A stretch of 64,000 nt of DNA from Roseiarcus sp963721905 (GTDB lineage: Bacteria; Pseudomonadota; Alphaproteobacteria; Rhizobiales; Beijerinckiaceae). Where the stretch lies: contig CAVRMF010000020.1 in assembly GCA_963721905.1 (NCBI GenBank), forward strand, positions 124,001 through 188,000. The letters are read 5' to 3'. Position numbers and translations under genes: made by a program. Numbering within the stretch: the first letter of the stretch is position 1; each line of letters opens with the position of its first letter. Shown here one piece after another: positions 44,028 to 52,517 of the stretch. A model generated the notes under the pieces. It was given only the letters and a program-made list of their open reading frames with translations, was not told the origin of the DNA and did no database searches.

Positions 44028-44728
44028 GTTTGCAGGGCAAGACGGTCGTCGTGACCGGCGGAATGGGCGCCCTTGGCCGGGTCGTGGTCGAGACAGCCGC
44101 GGCGCGCGGCGCGTCCGTCGCTGTTCTCGATCACGCAACCCAAGTCCCCGAAGGCCTCGCGGAACGGCTCGGCGCCAATGCGCTCTTTCTCGGCGGGATC
44201 GATCTCTCCGCGCCGGCGGAGGCGGAGACGGCGATGGCCTCCGTCAAGGCGAAATTCGGCCGGATTGATGCGCTCCTCAACATCGCCGGGGGCTTTCAAT
44301 GGGCGACGGTCGAGGACGGCGCGGCCGAAAGCTGGGATCGCATGTACGCGCTCAACCTGAAGACTGCGCTCAACGCGTCGAAGGCCGCGTTGCCCTATCT
44401 TCTTCAGGGCGGCGCGGGCCGAATCGTCAATGTCGGCGCGCAATCCGCCCTACATGCGGCGTCCGGATTTGGCCCCTACGCGGCCAGCAAATCGGCGGTG
44501 CACCGGCTGACCGAAAGCCTCGCTGACGAACTGAAGCTGAAAGGCGTGACCGTCAACGCTGTGTTGCCGTCGATCATCGACACGCCGGCCAACCGTCGCG
44601 ACATGCCGAAGGCCGATTTCGACCGCTGGGTCGCGCCAGCCGACCTCGCCGCCGTCATGTTGTTCCTGGCGTCTGACGAAGCGAAAGCCGTCACCGGCGC
44701 GCTCATTCCCGTGACGGGCCGCGTGTAG
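44024..44728 (+). CDS. SDR family oxidoreductase
   Basis: A 234-residue classical short-chain dehydrogenase. T-G-G-M-G-A-L-G near residue 11 binds NAD(P), and N-I-A-G-G-F near 85, V-G-A-Q-S-A near 142 (Ser) and Y-A-A-S-K near 155 (Tyr, Lys) form the active site. The start overlaps the oxidoreductase stop by 4 bp, so the two are co-translated and may share a pathway for aromatic or branched acids. Substrate unknown. Confidence 0.88.
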   Translation: MSLQGKTVVVTGGMGALGRVVVETAAARGASVAVLDHATQVPEGLAERLGANALFLGGIDLSAPAEAETAMASVKAKFGRIDALLNIAGGFQWATVEDGAAESWDRMYALNLKTALNASKAALPYLLQGGAGRIVNVGAQSALHAASGFGPYAASKSAVHRLTESLADELKLKGVTVNAVLPSIIDTPANRRDMPKADFDRWVAPADLAAVMLFLASDEAKAVTGALIPVTGRV

Positions 44729-44747
44729 CATACGGAGGAGCTTCCAC

Positions 44748-45254
44748 ATGGAGCTTGATCCAAGCAGGCGGGACTTGATTTTGGCGTCGCTCCTGACGGC
44801 GCTCCCGCTGGGCCTTTCGACCGCCTCGGCGAGCCCGCTTGATCCGTCGCAAACGATCATCACGCTGCGCGACGATCTGATTTGGAAATCGAACCCCGAC
44901 CCGCCGCGGAGCGTCGACATGTGCCCCTTGTTCGGCGACATCAATGCGGATGGGCTCTACTACACGCTTGTTCGATGGCATCCAGGCTACATGAGCGCTC
45001 CGCATTCCTATTCGACCGACCGGCTTTGCGTCGTCGTTTCCGGGACTTGGTGGGTCAACAGCGGCGCGGACTTCGATCCTCCCTCGTGCGTCCCCGTGCC
45101 TGCCGGAAGCTTCGTGCGCCGCGTGGCGGGAACCCCGCACTATGACGGGGTGGTTCGCAGCGGGAGCGAACCGGTCGTCATCGCGATTTGCGGGATGGGG
45201 CCCGTCAACCAGAAGCTGGTCGATCCGTCAAAGCCTCTGGTTCGGGAGGTGTGA
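44748..45254 (+). CDS. exported cupin-domain protein
   Basis: 168 residues. The N-terminus R-R-D-L-I-L-A-S-L-L-T-A-L-P resembles a Tat signal peptide ending near A-S-A-S. A single cupin barrel follows: Y-M-S-A-P-H-S-Y near residue 83 for metal binding, V-V-S-G-T-W-W-V near 101, and F-V-R-R-V-A-G-T-P-H-Y-D near 124 with the last metal histidine. GGAGGAGC precedes the ATG. It is 19 bp after the SDR gene. Function unknown. Confidence 0.75.
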   Translation: MELDPSRRDLILASLLTALPLGLSTASASPLDPSQTIITLRDDLIWKSNPDPPRSVDMCPLFGDINADGLYYTLVRWHPGYMSAPHSYSTDRLCVVVSGTWWVNSGADFDPPSCVPVPAGSFVRRVAGTPHYDGVVRSGSEPVVIAICGMGPVNQKLVDPSKPLVREV

Positions 45255-45354
45255 CAAGACGCTGTTGGACTGCGCCTGCGTTTCGCCCTCGCTTCCGTTC
45301 ATGATATAGGCCGCCCCGAGGCGCTGTCCGCGCCCCTGACGAGGCAATCCGCGC

Positions 45355-46305
45355 ATGGGTGATCTTCTGAAGGGTCAGTGGCGCACGGACGGGGATTTCC
45401 CGCACGACCGGACGGGCCATTTCGTGCGGCCCGACGCGCCGTTCCGCAACTGGGTGACGGCGACCGGCGAGCCGGGCCCGTCAGGGGTCGGCGGCTTCAA
45501 GGCCGAGCCCAGCCGCTACCATCTCATCATCTCGCTCGCCTGCCCGTGGGCGCACCGGACGTTGATTTTTCGCCGCCTGAAGGGCCTCGAGGGCATGATC
45601 TCGCTCTCGGTCGTCAATTGGCTCCTGCGCGAGCGCGGCTGGACCTTCGATCCCGCTCCGGGCGTGATCCCCGATCCGATCTTCGGCGCGGAACGGCTGA
45701 GCGAGTTCTATCTCAAGGCGCGCCCGGATTACAGCGGGCGCGTCACCGTGCCGGTCCTCTGGGATAAGCAGATGAGCACGATCGTCAACAACGAATCGTC
45801 CGAAATCATCCGCATGTTTAACAGCGCTTTCGACAACGTCGGCGCCGCGAAGGGGGACTTCTATCCGGAAGACCTGAGGCCCGAGATCGACGCGCTCAAC
45901 GCGCGCATCTACGCCACGGTGAACAACGGCGTCTATCGCGCCGGATTCGCCACCACCCAGGCTGCCTACGAGGAAGCATTCCGGGCGCTGTTCGAGACGC
46001 TCGACATGCTCGAGGCGAGACTTGCTCGCCAGCGCTTTCTATGCGGCGACCGGCTGACCGAGGCGGACTGGCGCCTGTTCACGACCCTCATCCGCTTCGA
46101 CCCGGTCTATTTCGGCCACTTCAAGTGCAACCTCAGGGAAATCAGAGACTACCCGCGGTTGCAGCGCTATCTGAAAGACCTCTACCACTGGCCGGGAGTG
46201 GCCGAGACGGTCGACTTCTTCCACATCAAGCACCACTATTACGCGAGCCACTTAAGGATCAATCCGACTGGCATCGTGCCGCTCGGCCCCGAACTGGCGC
46301 TGTAA
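45355..46305 (+). CDS. glutathionyl-hydroquinone reductase
   Basis: A 316-residue Xi-class glutathione transferase (YqjG/PcpF type). L-A-C-P-W-A-H-R-T near residue 61 carries the catalytic Cys, and V-P-V-L-W-D-K and N-N-E-S-S-E-I near 130 bind glutathione. The C-terminal helical domain has D-R-L-T-E-A-D-W-R-L-F and the conserved tyrosines in H-H-Y-Y. It reduces glutathionyl-hydroquinones formed from oxidised aromatic compounds. It is a single gene with no neighbour that shows its use. Confidence 0.9.
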   Translation: MGDLLKGQWRTDGDFPHDRTGHFVRPDAPFRNWVTATGEPGPSGVGGFKAEPSRYHLIISLACPWAHRTLIFRRLKGLEGMISLSVVNWLLRERGWTFDPAPGVIPDPIFGAERLSEFYLKARPDYSGRVTVPVLWDKQMSTIVNNESSEIIRMFNSAFDNVGAAKGDFYPEDLRPEIDALNARIYATVNNGVYRAGFATTQAAYEEAFRALFETLDMLEARLARQRFLCGDRLTEADWRLFTTLIRFDPVYFGHFKCNLREIRDYPRLQRYLKDLYHWPGVAETVDFFHIKHHYYASHLRINPTGIVPLGPELAL

Positions 46306-46346
46306 GCAGCCGGCCGCGGCGCCGGTGACCAAGGGAAGAAGCGTCC

Positions 46347-46672
46347 ATGGCCACGCCGTCCGGCTCCGCCGCGAGCCGAAGTTCGACCACCGCCGCCGTG
46401 GCGCTCGGAACGGCGGTGGCGGCGCTCGCGGTCGCCCTCTATGCGGCGTTTGTCTCGCGGCCCGCGCCGGCTGCGCCGACGCCCGTCCCAAATGCGCCGC
46501 CGGCCGAGTCGTCTCTCGCCATGGCGACCTGCACGGGCGCGGCGGCGGCGGGGCCAAGAGCTTCGAGGTCACGCTCGATCCGCGCGCGGTGATCGTCAGC
46601 AGCGACGCCGTCCACTGCTCGAACACGCCCTCGGAAGTGAGCGTGACCTTTGTCGGTCCGCCAAAAAACTAG
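46347..46672 (+). pseudogene. small membrane-anchored hypothetical protein, probable frameshift
   Basis: From ATG 46347 the frame encodes a single membrane helix (A-A-V-A-L-G-T-A-V-A-A-L-A-V-A-L) and a Pro-rich linker, then turns Ser/Arg-rich and stops at 46592. In the frame ending at 46672 the stretch S-F-E-V-T-L-D-P-R-A-V-I-V-S-S-D-A-V-H-C looks like a normal folded domain. The join falls in a GGC/GCG run near 46540-46555, a site prone to slippage or base-calling error. Function unknown. Confidence 0.45.
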
Positions 46673-46715
46673 CCTCGCCTTGCCGCGGCCATGCGCTCAT
46701 GGCAATCGGACGCGC

Positions 46716-48056
46716 ATGACCGATGCCTTAACCTTTGACCAGCGTCCCGGGCCGCGCATTTCATTCGTTTCGCTCGGCTGCCCCAAGGCGCTCGTCGACA
46801 GCGAGCGGATTCTGACGCAACTGCGGGCCGAGGGCTACGAGCTCTCGAAGAGCCACGCCGGGGCCGACGCGGTCATCGTCAACACGTGCGGCTTTCTCGA
46901 CAGCGCCAAGGCGGAATCGTTAGCCGCGATCGGCGCGGCGATGAGCGAAAACGGCAGGGTGATCGTCACCGGCTGCATGGGCGCCGAGCCCGATGCGATC
47001 CGCGACGCGTTCCCGAACGTGGCGGCGATCACCGGCCCGCAGGCTTTCGAGAGCGTGATGGCGGCGGTGCATGACGCGGCGCCCGCGCCGCACGACCCGT
47101 TCGTCGACCTGATTCCCGAGCAGGGCGTCAAGCTGACGCCGCGTCACTACGCTTATCTCAAGATCGCCGAGGGCTGCCACAACCGCTGCTCGTTCTGCAT
47201 CATCCCAAAACTGCGCGGCGATCTCGTGTCGCGGCCCGCGGGCGAGGTGCTGCGCGAAGCGGAAAAGCTGGTCAGGGCCGGCGTCAAGGAGCTTCTCGTC
47301 ATTTCGCAGGACACCAGCGCCTATGGCCGCGATCTGAAGTACGCTACGAGCCGCTGGCGCGATCGCGAGGTCGCCGCGCGCTTTCTCGATCTGACGCGCG
47401 AACTTGGCGCGCTCGGCGCCTGGGTGCGGCTGCACTATGTCTACCCCTATCCGCATGTCGATAAGGTCGTGGAGCTGATGAACGGCGGCAATGTGCTACC
47501 CTATATCGACGTGCCCTTCCAGCACGCGTCGCCGCGGGTCCTGAAGGCGATGCGCCGCCCGGGCGATCAGCAAAAAACCCTCCAGCGCATCAAGGCGTGG
47601 CGCGCGATCTGCCCCGACATCGCGATCCGCTCGACCTTCATCGTCGGCTTTCCCGGCGAGACGGAAGAGGATTTTCGATTGCTGCTCGACTGGCTGGACG
47701 AAGCCAGGCTCGATCGCGTCGGCGCCTTCCGGTACGAGCCGGTCAGGGGCGCGGAGGCCAACGATCTCGGCCTCGAGCCCGTGCCGGACGATGTGAAGGC
47801 GGCCCGCTACAAACGGCTGATGCTGCGCCAGCAGGCGATCAGCGCCAAGAAACTCGCGGCCAAGGTCGGCCGAAGGTTCGAGGTTATTGTCGACGAGGGC
47901 GGCGCCCACTCGGCCAAGGGCCGCACCAAAGGCGACGCGCCGCAGATCGACGGCGCGGTGCATATTTCAACCCGCCGCCCGTTGCGGGCGGGCGACATCG
48001 TCACGGTGAAGATCGAACGCGCCGACGCCTATGATTTGTGGGGGACGGCGGTGTGA
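46716..48056 (+). CDS. rimO: ribosomal protein S12 methylthiotransferase
   Basis: A 446-residue radical-SAM enzyme that adds a methylthio group to an Asp of ribosomal protein S12. The N-terminal MTTase domain has S-L-G-C-P-K-A-L-V-D-S and two more cluster cysteines (N-T-C-G-F and T-G-C-M-G). Radical-SAM C-H-N-R-C-S-F-C-I-I-P lies near residue 155 and the TRAM domain at the end. P-K-A-L-V-D-S-E identifies RimO rather than MiaB. The ATG at 46716 was chosen by alignment with the MTTase start. Confidence 0.93.
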   Translation: MTDALTFDQRPGPRISFVSLGCPKALVDSERILTQLRAEGYELSKSHAGADAVIVNTCGFLDSAKAESLAAIGAAMSENGRVIVTGCMGAEPDAIRDAFPNVAAITGPQAFESVMAAVHDAAPAPHDPFVDLIPEQGVKLTPRHYAYLKIAEGCHNRCSFCIIPKLRGDLVSRPAGEVLREAEKLVRAGVKELLVISQDTSAYGRDLKYATSRWRDREVAARFLDLTRELGALGAWVRLHYVYPYPHVDKVVELMNGGNVLPYIDVPFQHASPRVLKAMRRPGDQQKTLQRIKAWRAICPDIAIRSTFIVGFPGETEEDFRLLLDWLDEARLDRVGAFRYEPVRGAEANDLGLEPVPDDVKAARYKRLMLRQQAISAKKLAAKVGRRFEVIVDEGGAHSAKGRTKGDAPQIDGAVHISTRRPLRAGDIVTVKIERADAYDLWGTAV

Positions 48057-48097
48057 GGGGGCGTCTTGCACAAACGCCACCGGCCCTCGGAGGAGCC

Positions 48098-48245
48098 GTC
48101 ATGGCCGGGCTTGTCCCGGCCATCAACGCGGTTCAGCGAATCTCGCGTTGGTAAGCAAGGTGCAGAAGCCGAAATGCTTGCTGTTTTGAATCCGCTGTCG
48201 CATGACGGCGTGGGTGGCCGGGACAAGCCCGGCCATGACGACGGG
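48098..48245 (+). repeat. two opposed GGCCGGGCTTGTCCCGGCC repeats
   Basis: TCATGGCCGGGCTTGTCCCG at about 48099 and GGCCGGGACAAGCCCGGCCA at about 48214 are palindromic copies of one repeat family in opposite orientation. A third copy lies at 21035-21085. They fill the gap between the convergent rimO and folA genes and could terminate both. Confidence 0.65.
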
Positions 48246-48267
48246 GATAGCGGTTCAGCGACGCCGC

Positions 48268-48807
48268 CTAGCTGGGTTCGCGGATCCGCTCATAGTCCAC
48301 GAAGGCGAAATCCGCTTCGTCGCGCGGACCGCGCTCGCCCTTTTCGCGCCGGACCTCGCGCCACCGGAGCGGATCGATCGGGGGAAAGCGCGCGTCGCCT
48401 TCGGATTCGAGCGCGACCTCGGTGATGGCGAGGCGGTCGGCGCGCCCGATGGTCTGAGTGTAGATCTCGCCGCCGCCCGCGATCACGATCGCGTCCGCCC
48501 CCATAGCATCCGCGCACTCGGCTGCCAGCTTGAGCGCGGCCTCGAGCGAGTGCGCGACGAGCGCGCCGGCGTGCGCGAAGGCCTTGTCGCGGGTGACGAC
48601 GATGGTCTCGCGTCCGGGCAGCGGCCGGCTGATCGATTCGAAGGTCTTCCGCCCCATGACCAGCGGTTTGCCCATCGTCAGCGCCTTGAAGCGCTTGAGA
48701 TCGCTTGAAAGCCGCCAGATGAGGCGGTTGTTCGAGCCGATGACGCCGTTACGCGCGACCGCGGCGACGAGGAGGAGGGCGGGAGGAGGCGCCACGCTCA
48801 CCCTCAT
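48268..48807 (-). CDS. folA: dihydrofolate reductase
   Basis: A 179-residue enzyme reducing dihydrofolate to tetrahydrofolate. V-A-A-V-A-R-N-G-V-I-G near residue 14, L-I-W-R-L-S-S-D-L-K-R-F near 28 (active-site Asp), M-G-R-K-T-F-E-S-I near 51 (NADPH), and I-A-G-G-G-E-I-Y near 110. W-R-L replaces the usual W-H/R-x-P. The start at 48807 lies inside a palindromic repeat, so the exact N-terminus is uncertain. thyA lies upstream on the same strand. Confidence 0.9.
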   Translation of the reverse strand: MRVSVAPPPALLLVAAVARNGVIGSNNRLIWRLSSDLKRFKALTMGKPLVMGRKTFESISRPLPGRETIVVTRDKAFAHAGALVAHSLEAALKLAAECADAMGADAIVIAGGGEIYTQTIGRADRLAITEVALESEGDARFPPIDPLRWREVRREKGERGPRDEADFAFVDYERIREPS

Positions 48808-48895
48808 CCGGCGCTTCGCGCCACCTTCTCCCGCAAGCGGGAGAAGGGAAAGCGCCCCCTCTCCCGCTTGCGGGAGAGGGCCGGGGTGAGGGCAA
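48800..48895 (+). repeat. palindromic repeat pair (CTCCCGCAAGCGGGAGA)
   Basis: Two hairpins, TTCTCCCGCAAGCGGGAGAA and CTCTCCCGCTTGCGGGAGAG, are followed by CCGGGGTGAGGG. This is a widespread proteobacterial repeat, filling the space between thyA and folA and supplying the first codons of folA. Confidence 0.7.
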
Positions 48896-48904
48896 GCCGC
48901 CGCC

Positions 48905-49696
48905 TCACACCGCCACCGGCGCCCTGATCGCCGGCCAGGGATCGTAGCCCTCGAAGGCAATTGCATCGGCCTTGAGATCGAAGATCGAGCCGACATCGCC
49001 GAGCTCGAGCTTCGGCAGCGCGCGCGGCTCGCGCGAGAGCTGCTCGCGCGCCTGGGCCTCGTGGTTCAGGTAGAGATGCGCGTCGCCGAATGTGTGCACG
49101 AACTCCCCAACCTCAAGCCCGCATTCGCGCGCGACAAGGTGGGTCAGGAGCGCATAGCTTGCGATATTGAACGGCACGCCGAGAAAGATGTCGGCCGAAC
49201 GCTGATAGAGCTGGCACGACAATTTTCCGCCGCTCACGTGAAATTGGAACAGGCAATGGCAGGGGGGCAGCTTCATCCGCTCGATGTCGGCCACGTTCCA
49301 CGCCGAGACCACTAGCCGGCGCGAATCCGGGCTGCGGCGGATTTCCTTCAGGAGCCAGGCGATCTGGTCGTAGGTGCGCCCGTCGGGGCCTTCCCATGCG
49401 CGCCACTGCTTGCCATAGACCGGGCCGAGATCGCCGTCAGCGTCGGCCCAGTCGTCCCAGATGGAGACGCCGTGCGCCTTGAGATAGGCGATGTTGGTGT
49501 CGCCGTTCAGAAACCAGATCAGCTCCTCAATGATCGACTTCAGGTGCAGCCGCTTGGTGGTGACGAGCGGAAAGCCCCGCGACAGATCGAAACGGATCTG
49601 CCGACCGAATAGCGAACGGACGCCCGTGCCCGTACGGTCCGGCTTGACCGCGCCGGTCTCGAGCGCCTCGCGCATGAGATTGAGATAGGCCCGCAT
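48905..49696 (-). CDS. thyA: thymidylate synthase
   Basis: A 263-residue enzyme, nearly identical in length to E. coli ThyA (264). D-R-T-G-T-G near residue 20 binds phosphate, and L-P-P-C-H-C-L-F-Q-F-H-V near 145 carries the catalytic Cys. R-S-A-D-I-F-L-G-V-P-F-N-I near 166 binds dUMP. It methylates dUMP with methylenetetrahydrofolate, producing dihydrofolate for FolA downstream. Confidence 0.95.
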   Translation of the reverse strand: MRAYLNLMREALETGAVKPDRTGTGVRSLFGRQIRFDLSRGFPLVTTKRLHLKSIIEELIWFLNGDTNIAYLKAHGVSIWDDWADADGDLGPVYGKQWRAWEGPDGRTYDQIAWLLKEIRRSPDSRRLVVSAWNVADIERMKLPPCHCLFQFHVSGGKLSCQLYQRSADIFLGVPFNIASYALLTHLVARECGLEVGEFVHTFGDAHLYLNHEAQAREQLSREPRALPKLELGDVGSIFDLKADAIAFEGYDPWPAIRAPVAV

Positions 49697-49781
49697 GCTC
49701 AGCGATCCTCAAAGCTCCAGGACCGCTCTCTTTATCTGATTCTCCAAGCGCCGGACATTGCCGGCGCTCTCCACGCCCGTC

Positions 49782-50042
49782 TCAGTGCAGACTGACGGTC
49801 TCCAACTCGTGTTCCCAGGCGTTGGCGATCGCCGCGTCCTTCGAATCGGTCAGCATGATGGGCGAGCCGTCGGCGCCGAGCAGCGCGAACAGCTTGACGC
49901 CGGGGCGAAGCGCCGGCGCCTGCGGGAAGAGACGCGATACGTCCTCGGAGTTGATGACCTTCACATAGGCGACCGCGCCGTCGCCCAGATGGGCGAATTC
50001 CTGCTGCGTCAGCGCCGAGACTTTGTCGATTTCCGTTCTCAT
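49782..50042 (-). CDS. DUF1150 family protein
   Basis: 86 residues. T-Q-Q-E-F-A-H-L-G-D-G-A-V-A-Y-V-K near residue 12 and L-F-A-L-L-G-A-D-G-S-P-I near 52 are typical of DUF1150, a small family found next to hsp20 in Hyphomicrobiales. The hsp20 gene ends 52 bp upstream on the same strand, so they form an operon. GGTGGGATACG precedes the ATG. Function unknown, perhaps linked to the heat response. Confidence 0.82.
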   Translation of the reverse strand: MRTEIDKVSALTQQEFAHLGDGAVAYVKVINSEDVSRLFPQAPALRPGVKLFALLGADGSPIMLTDSKDAAIANAWEHELETVSLH

Positions 50043-50094
50043 CGTATCCCACCTTTCCGGCGGTCCTTAAAGAACCCGCCTCCGGAGCGCAACC

Positions 50095-50520
50095 TCAGTC
50101 GCGCGCCGATATCCGTATTGTCTTCACGATCCGCTCCGGTTGCGGCCGGACAAGATCAATCGAGAGCAAGCCCTGTGCCAGGTCGGCGCTCAAGACCTGC
50201 ATGCCCTCGGCGAGAAGGAAGCTGCGCTGGAACTGCCGCGCGGCGATGCCGCGATGCAGGAACTCTCGCGTCTTGTCCTCCTGCTGGCGGCCGCGGATCA
50301 TCAGCTGATTCTCCTCGACCGTAACCTCGATCTCATCCTTCTGGAAACCGGCCACCGCAAGCGTTATGCGCAGCCTCTCCGGTTCGGCCGACGATGCGGC
50401 GATTCGCTCGATGTTGTAGGGGGGATAGCCCTCCGCCGCTTTCGACACCTTGTCGAGCGCCCGCTCGATGCCATCGAAGCCGAGCAGGAACGGAGAACTC
50501 AACGCCGTGACGCGCACCAT
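50095..50520 (-). CDS. Hsp20 family small heat-shock chaperone
   Basis: 141 residues from ATG 50520, with AAGGGGG 8 bp upstream; the open frame extends much further but without a ribosome site. The alpha-crystallin domain covers about residues 33-128: Y-P-P-Y-N-I-E near 32, L-A-V-A-G-F-Q-K-D-E-I-E-V near 54, L-H-R-G-I-A-A-R-Q-F-Q-R-S-F near 88 and G-L-L-S-I-D-L near 115. IbpA-like holdases bind unfolding proteins. Confidence 0.9.
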   Translation of the reverse strand: MVRVTALSSPFLLGFDGIERALDKVSKAAEGYPPYNIERIAASSAEPERLRITLAVAGFQKDEIEVTVEENQLMIRGRQQEDKTREFLHRGIAARQFQRSFLLAEGMQVLSADLAQGLLSIDLVRPQPERIVKTIRISARD

Positions 50521-50811
50521 TTCGAAGCCCCCTTTAAGGCGCTCCACGGGGCAGATGGCCTTCATGAGAAGCGCCCTGCCTCGCTGCCGAAGTCTTGGCC
50601 AGGCGCTGGCATAACCCATTCCGCCTGATCGGATCGATATGGGTCCGCGGCTCGATTGTTCAAGACCGGGACGGAAGACCGGCCGGATTCGACCGGTTTC
50701 CGCCTCGAGGGAGGCCGACTGCGTTTCTTCCATCAACCTTGATAGAATGCTGCGCGTAAATCCTAAATCAATCGTTGATTCGCGGACCGATTGTCCGGAG
50801 GCGAGAGCATA

Positions 50812-52107
50812 TTGGCCAAAAAGAGGCCGGCGGCCGGCAGGCTCGGAACCAAGCGCCAATGCCTGGCCTGCGGCGCCAAATACTATGACCTCGGCCGCGC
50901 GCCGCCGACCTGTTCGCGCTGCGGCGCCGAAGCCGGATCGAAAGCGCCCGCCGAAGCGGCGCCGCCCGCGGCCGCCGCTCCCGAGGCGGCGCCGGTGCGA
51001 GCGCGGCCGATCGGGCGCGAGTGGTCGCGCGAGCAGGTCGCCGCGATCGACGCAGTCGGGCGCTGGCTCAAGGCCGGCGAGCCGCAGGTGTTCCGGCTCT
51101 TTGGCTATGCTGGCGTCGGCAAGACGACGCTCGCGCGCCATGTCGCCGAGGGAGCGGCGGGCGGGACGGTTTTCGCCGCCTTCACTGGCAAGGCGGCGCT
51201 CGTCATGCGCGGCAAGGGCTGCGCCGGCGCAACGACCATCCATGCGCTGATCTACCGCGCCAGCGAAGGCGCGGAGGGCGCGCCGACCTTCACCCTCAAC
51301 GAGGACGGCCCAGCGTCGCGCGCCGGCCTCATCGTCATCGACGAATGCTCGATGGTCGATGGCGAACTTGCGCGCGACCTCCTCTCGTTCGGCAAGCCCA
51401 TCCTCGTGCTTGGCGATCCGTTCCAGCTGCCGCCGGTCAAGGGGGGCGGCTACTTCACCGAGAGCCCGCCCGACGTGATGCTGACCGAAATCCACCGGCA
51501 GGCCGCCGACGACCCGATCATTCGCCTGTCCGAGATCGTGCGCACCGGCGGCGAACTCAAGGAGGGCGCCTATGGCGAGACGCGCGTCATCGGGCGCGCC
51601 GGGATCGACGCGGCGCAGGTGCTCGCGGCGGACCAGGTGCTGGTCGGCGTCAACCGGACCCGGCGCGCCTATAACCAGCGCATCCGCGACCTCAGCGGCT
51701 TCAACGAGCCGCTGCCGGTCGCCGGCGACCGGCTGGTGTGCCTGCGCAACGACCGGACAAAGGGTCTCATCAACGGCGGCTTGTGGCGGGTCGAGGCGCT
51801 CGGGGGCGTGCAGAAGGATTTCGTCAAGATGACGCTCAAGCCCGAGGACGAAGGCGCGCGCGCCTCGGTCAAGGTCGCGGTCTTAAAGCAGTTCTTCGAA
51901 GGAACGGAAGGCGGCCTCGCCTGGCCGCTCCGGCGCGAATCCGACGAGTTCGACTACGGCTACGCGCTCACCGTCCACAAGGCTCAAGGGTCGCAATGGG
52001 ACGACGTAATGCTGTTCGACGAAAGCTTCGCCTTTCGCGAGCACCGGGCGAGGTGGCTCTACACCGGGCTCACGCGGGCGGCGCGGCGGCTGACGGTGGT
52101 GCGGTAA
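50812..52107 (+). CDS. fusion of FYDLN-type zinc ribbon and RecD-like helicase
   Basis: 431 residues from TTG 50812 (GGAGG at 50797). Residues about 1-40 match the TIGR02300/FYDLN-acid family: L-G-T-K-R-Q-C-L-A-C-G-A-K-Y-Y-D-L with a second C-S-R-C-G. An Ala/Pro linker to about residue 65 leads to a superfamily-1 helicase. Walker A is F-G-Y-A-G-V-G-K-T-T near 103, Walker B I-V-I-D-E-C-S-M-V-D near 178, L-G-D-P-F-Q-L-P-P-V near 202, and Y-A-L-T-V-H-K-A-Q-G-S near 385. Each half is normally a separate gene in this order of bacteria. No frame defect is visible at the join. Confidence 0.82.
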   Translation: MAKKRPAAGRLGTKRQCLACGAKYYDLGRAPPTCSRCGAEAGSKAPAEAAPPAAAAPEAAPVRARPIGREWSREQVAAIDAVGRWLKAGEPQVFRLFGYAGVGKTTLARHVAEGAAGGTVFAAFTGKAALVMRGKGCAGATTIHALIYRASEGAEGAPTFTLNEDGPASRAGLIVIDECSMVDGELARDLLSFGKPILVLGDPFQLPPVKGGGYFTESPPDVMLTEIHRQAADDPIIRLSEIVRTGGELKEGAYGETRVIGRAGIDAAQVLAADQVLVGVNRTRRAYNQRIRDLSGFNEPLPVAGDRLVCLRNDRTKGLINGGLWRVEALGGVQKDFVKMTLKPEDEGARASVKVAVLKQFFEGTEGGLAWPLRRESDEFDYGYALTVHKAQGSQWDDVMLFDESFAFREHRARWLYTGLTRAARRLTVVR

Positions 52108-52517
52108 AGGACCGTCGGATATGAGCGGTGGCGTTATGCGGTCGTCGCATGCGTTCGAGGTGGGCGCCGGCGCCAATTCCATCCCTGTAACAGGGAGAAA
52201 CAGGGCGCATCCCGCGGTTTCCCGCCCAACTCGATCGCGAGAAGACCCTTATTTACAATTTCTTCTGAAAAGACCCGCACGTGCGGCGAGAGCAAAATAA
52301 CAGAAAAATATCAGGGAGATAAATCGCGCTTATCAGGGAGACAACAGGCAGGGAAACTGGGAGAACCGGCTGCGATGAAAATGGCGTATGAGGCGCGAGC
52401 GGCATGCGGCTTTTGCATGCGTCGGGGCGCTGCTGGCGAGCACCGGTTCGCGGTTGCGTCGCGTATCAACCCGGGCCAAGATACATTCCTGAAATGCATT
52501 TGGGAGGGAGCGGACGC
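52108..52517. other. gap with CAGGGAGA direct repeats
   Basis: No gene is supported. At about 52190-52360 the motif CAGGGAGA occurs four times, including TATCAGGGAGATAAATCGCG and TTATCAGGGAGACAACAGG, in an AT-richer stretch. Similar CAGGGA-rich tracts are common in alphaproteobacterial accessory DNA. GGGAGGGAG at 52502 is the ribosome site of the next gene. Confidence 0.45.

Noticed and set aside
48098..48245. Possible CRISPR-like repeats
   Set aside because: Only two palindromic copies in opposite orientation without regular spacers, and no cas genes: a dispersed intergenic repeat family.
50521..51495. Long N-terminal extension of the Hsp20 frame
   Set aside because: It runs antisense to the helicase fusion gene. 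ATG 50520 has a strong ribosome site and the family-typical start.
52190..52365. Possible CRISPR or iteron array
   Set aside because: The CAGGGAGA units are too short and irregularly spaced, and no replication initiator gene is near.
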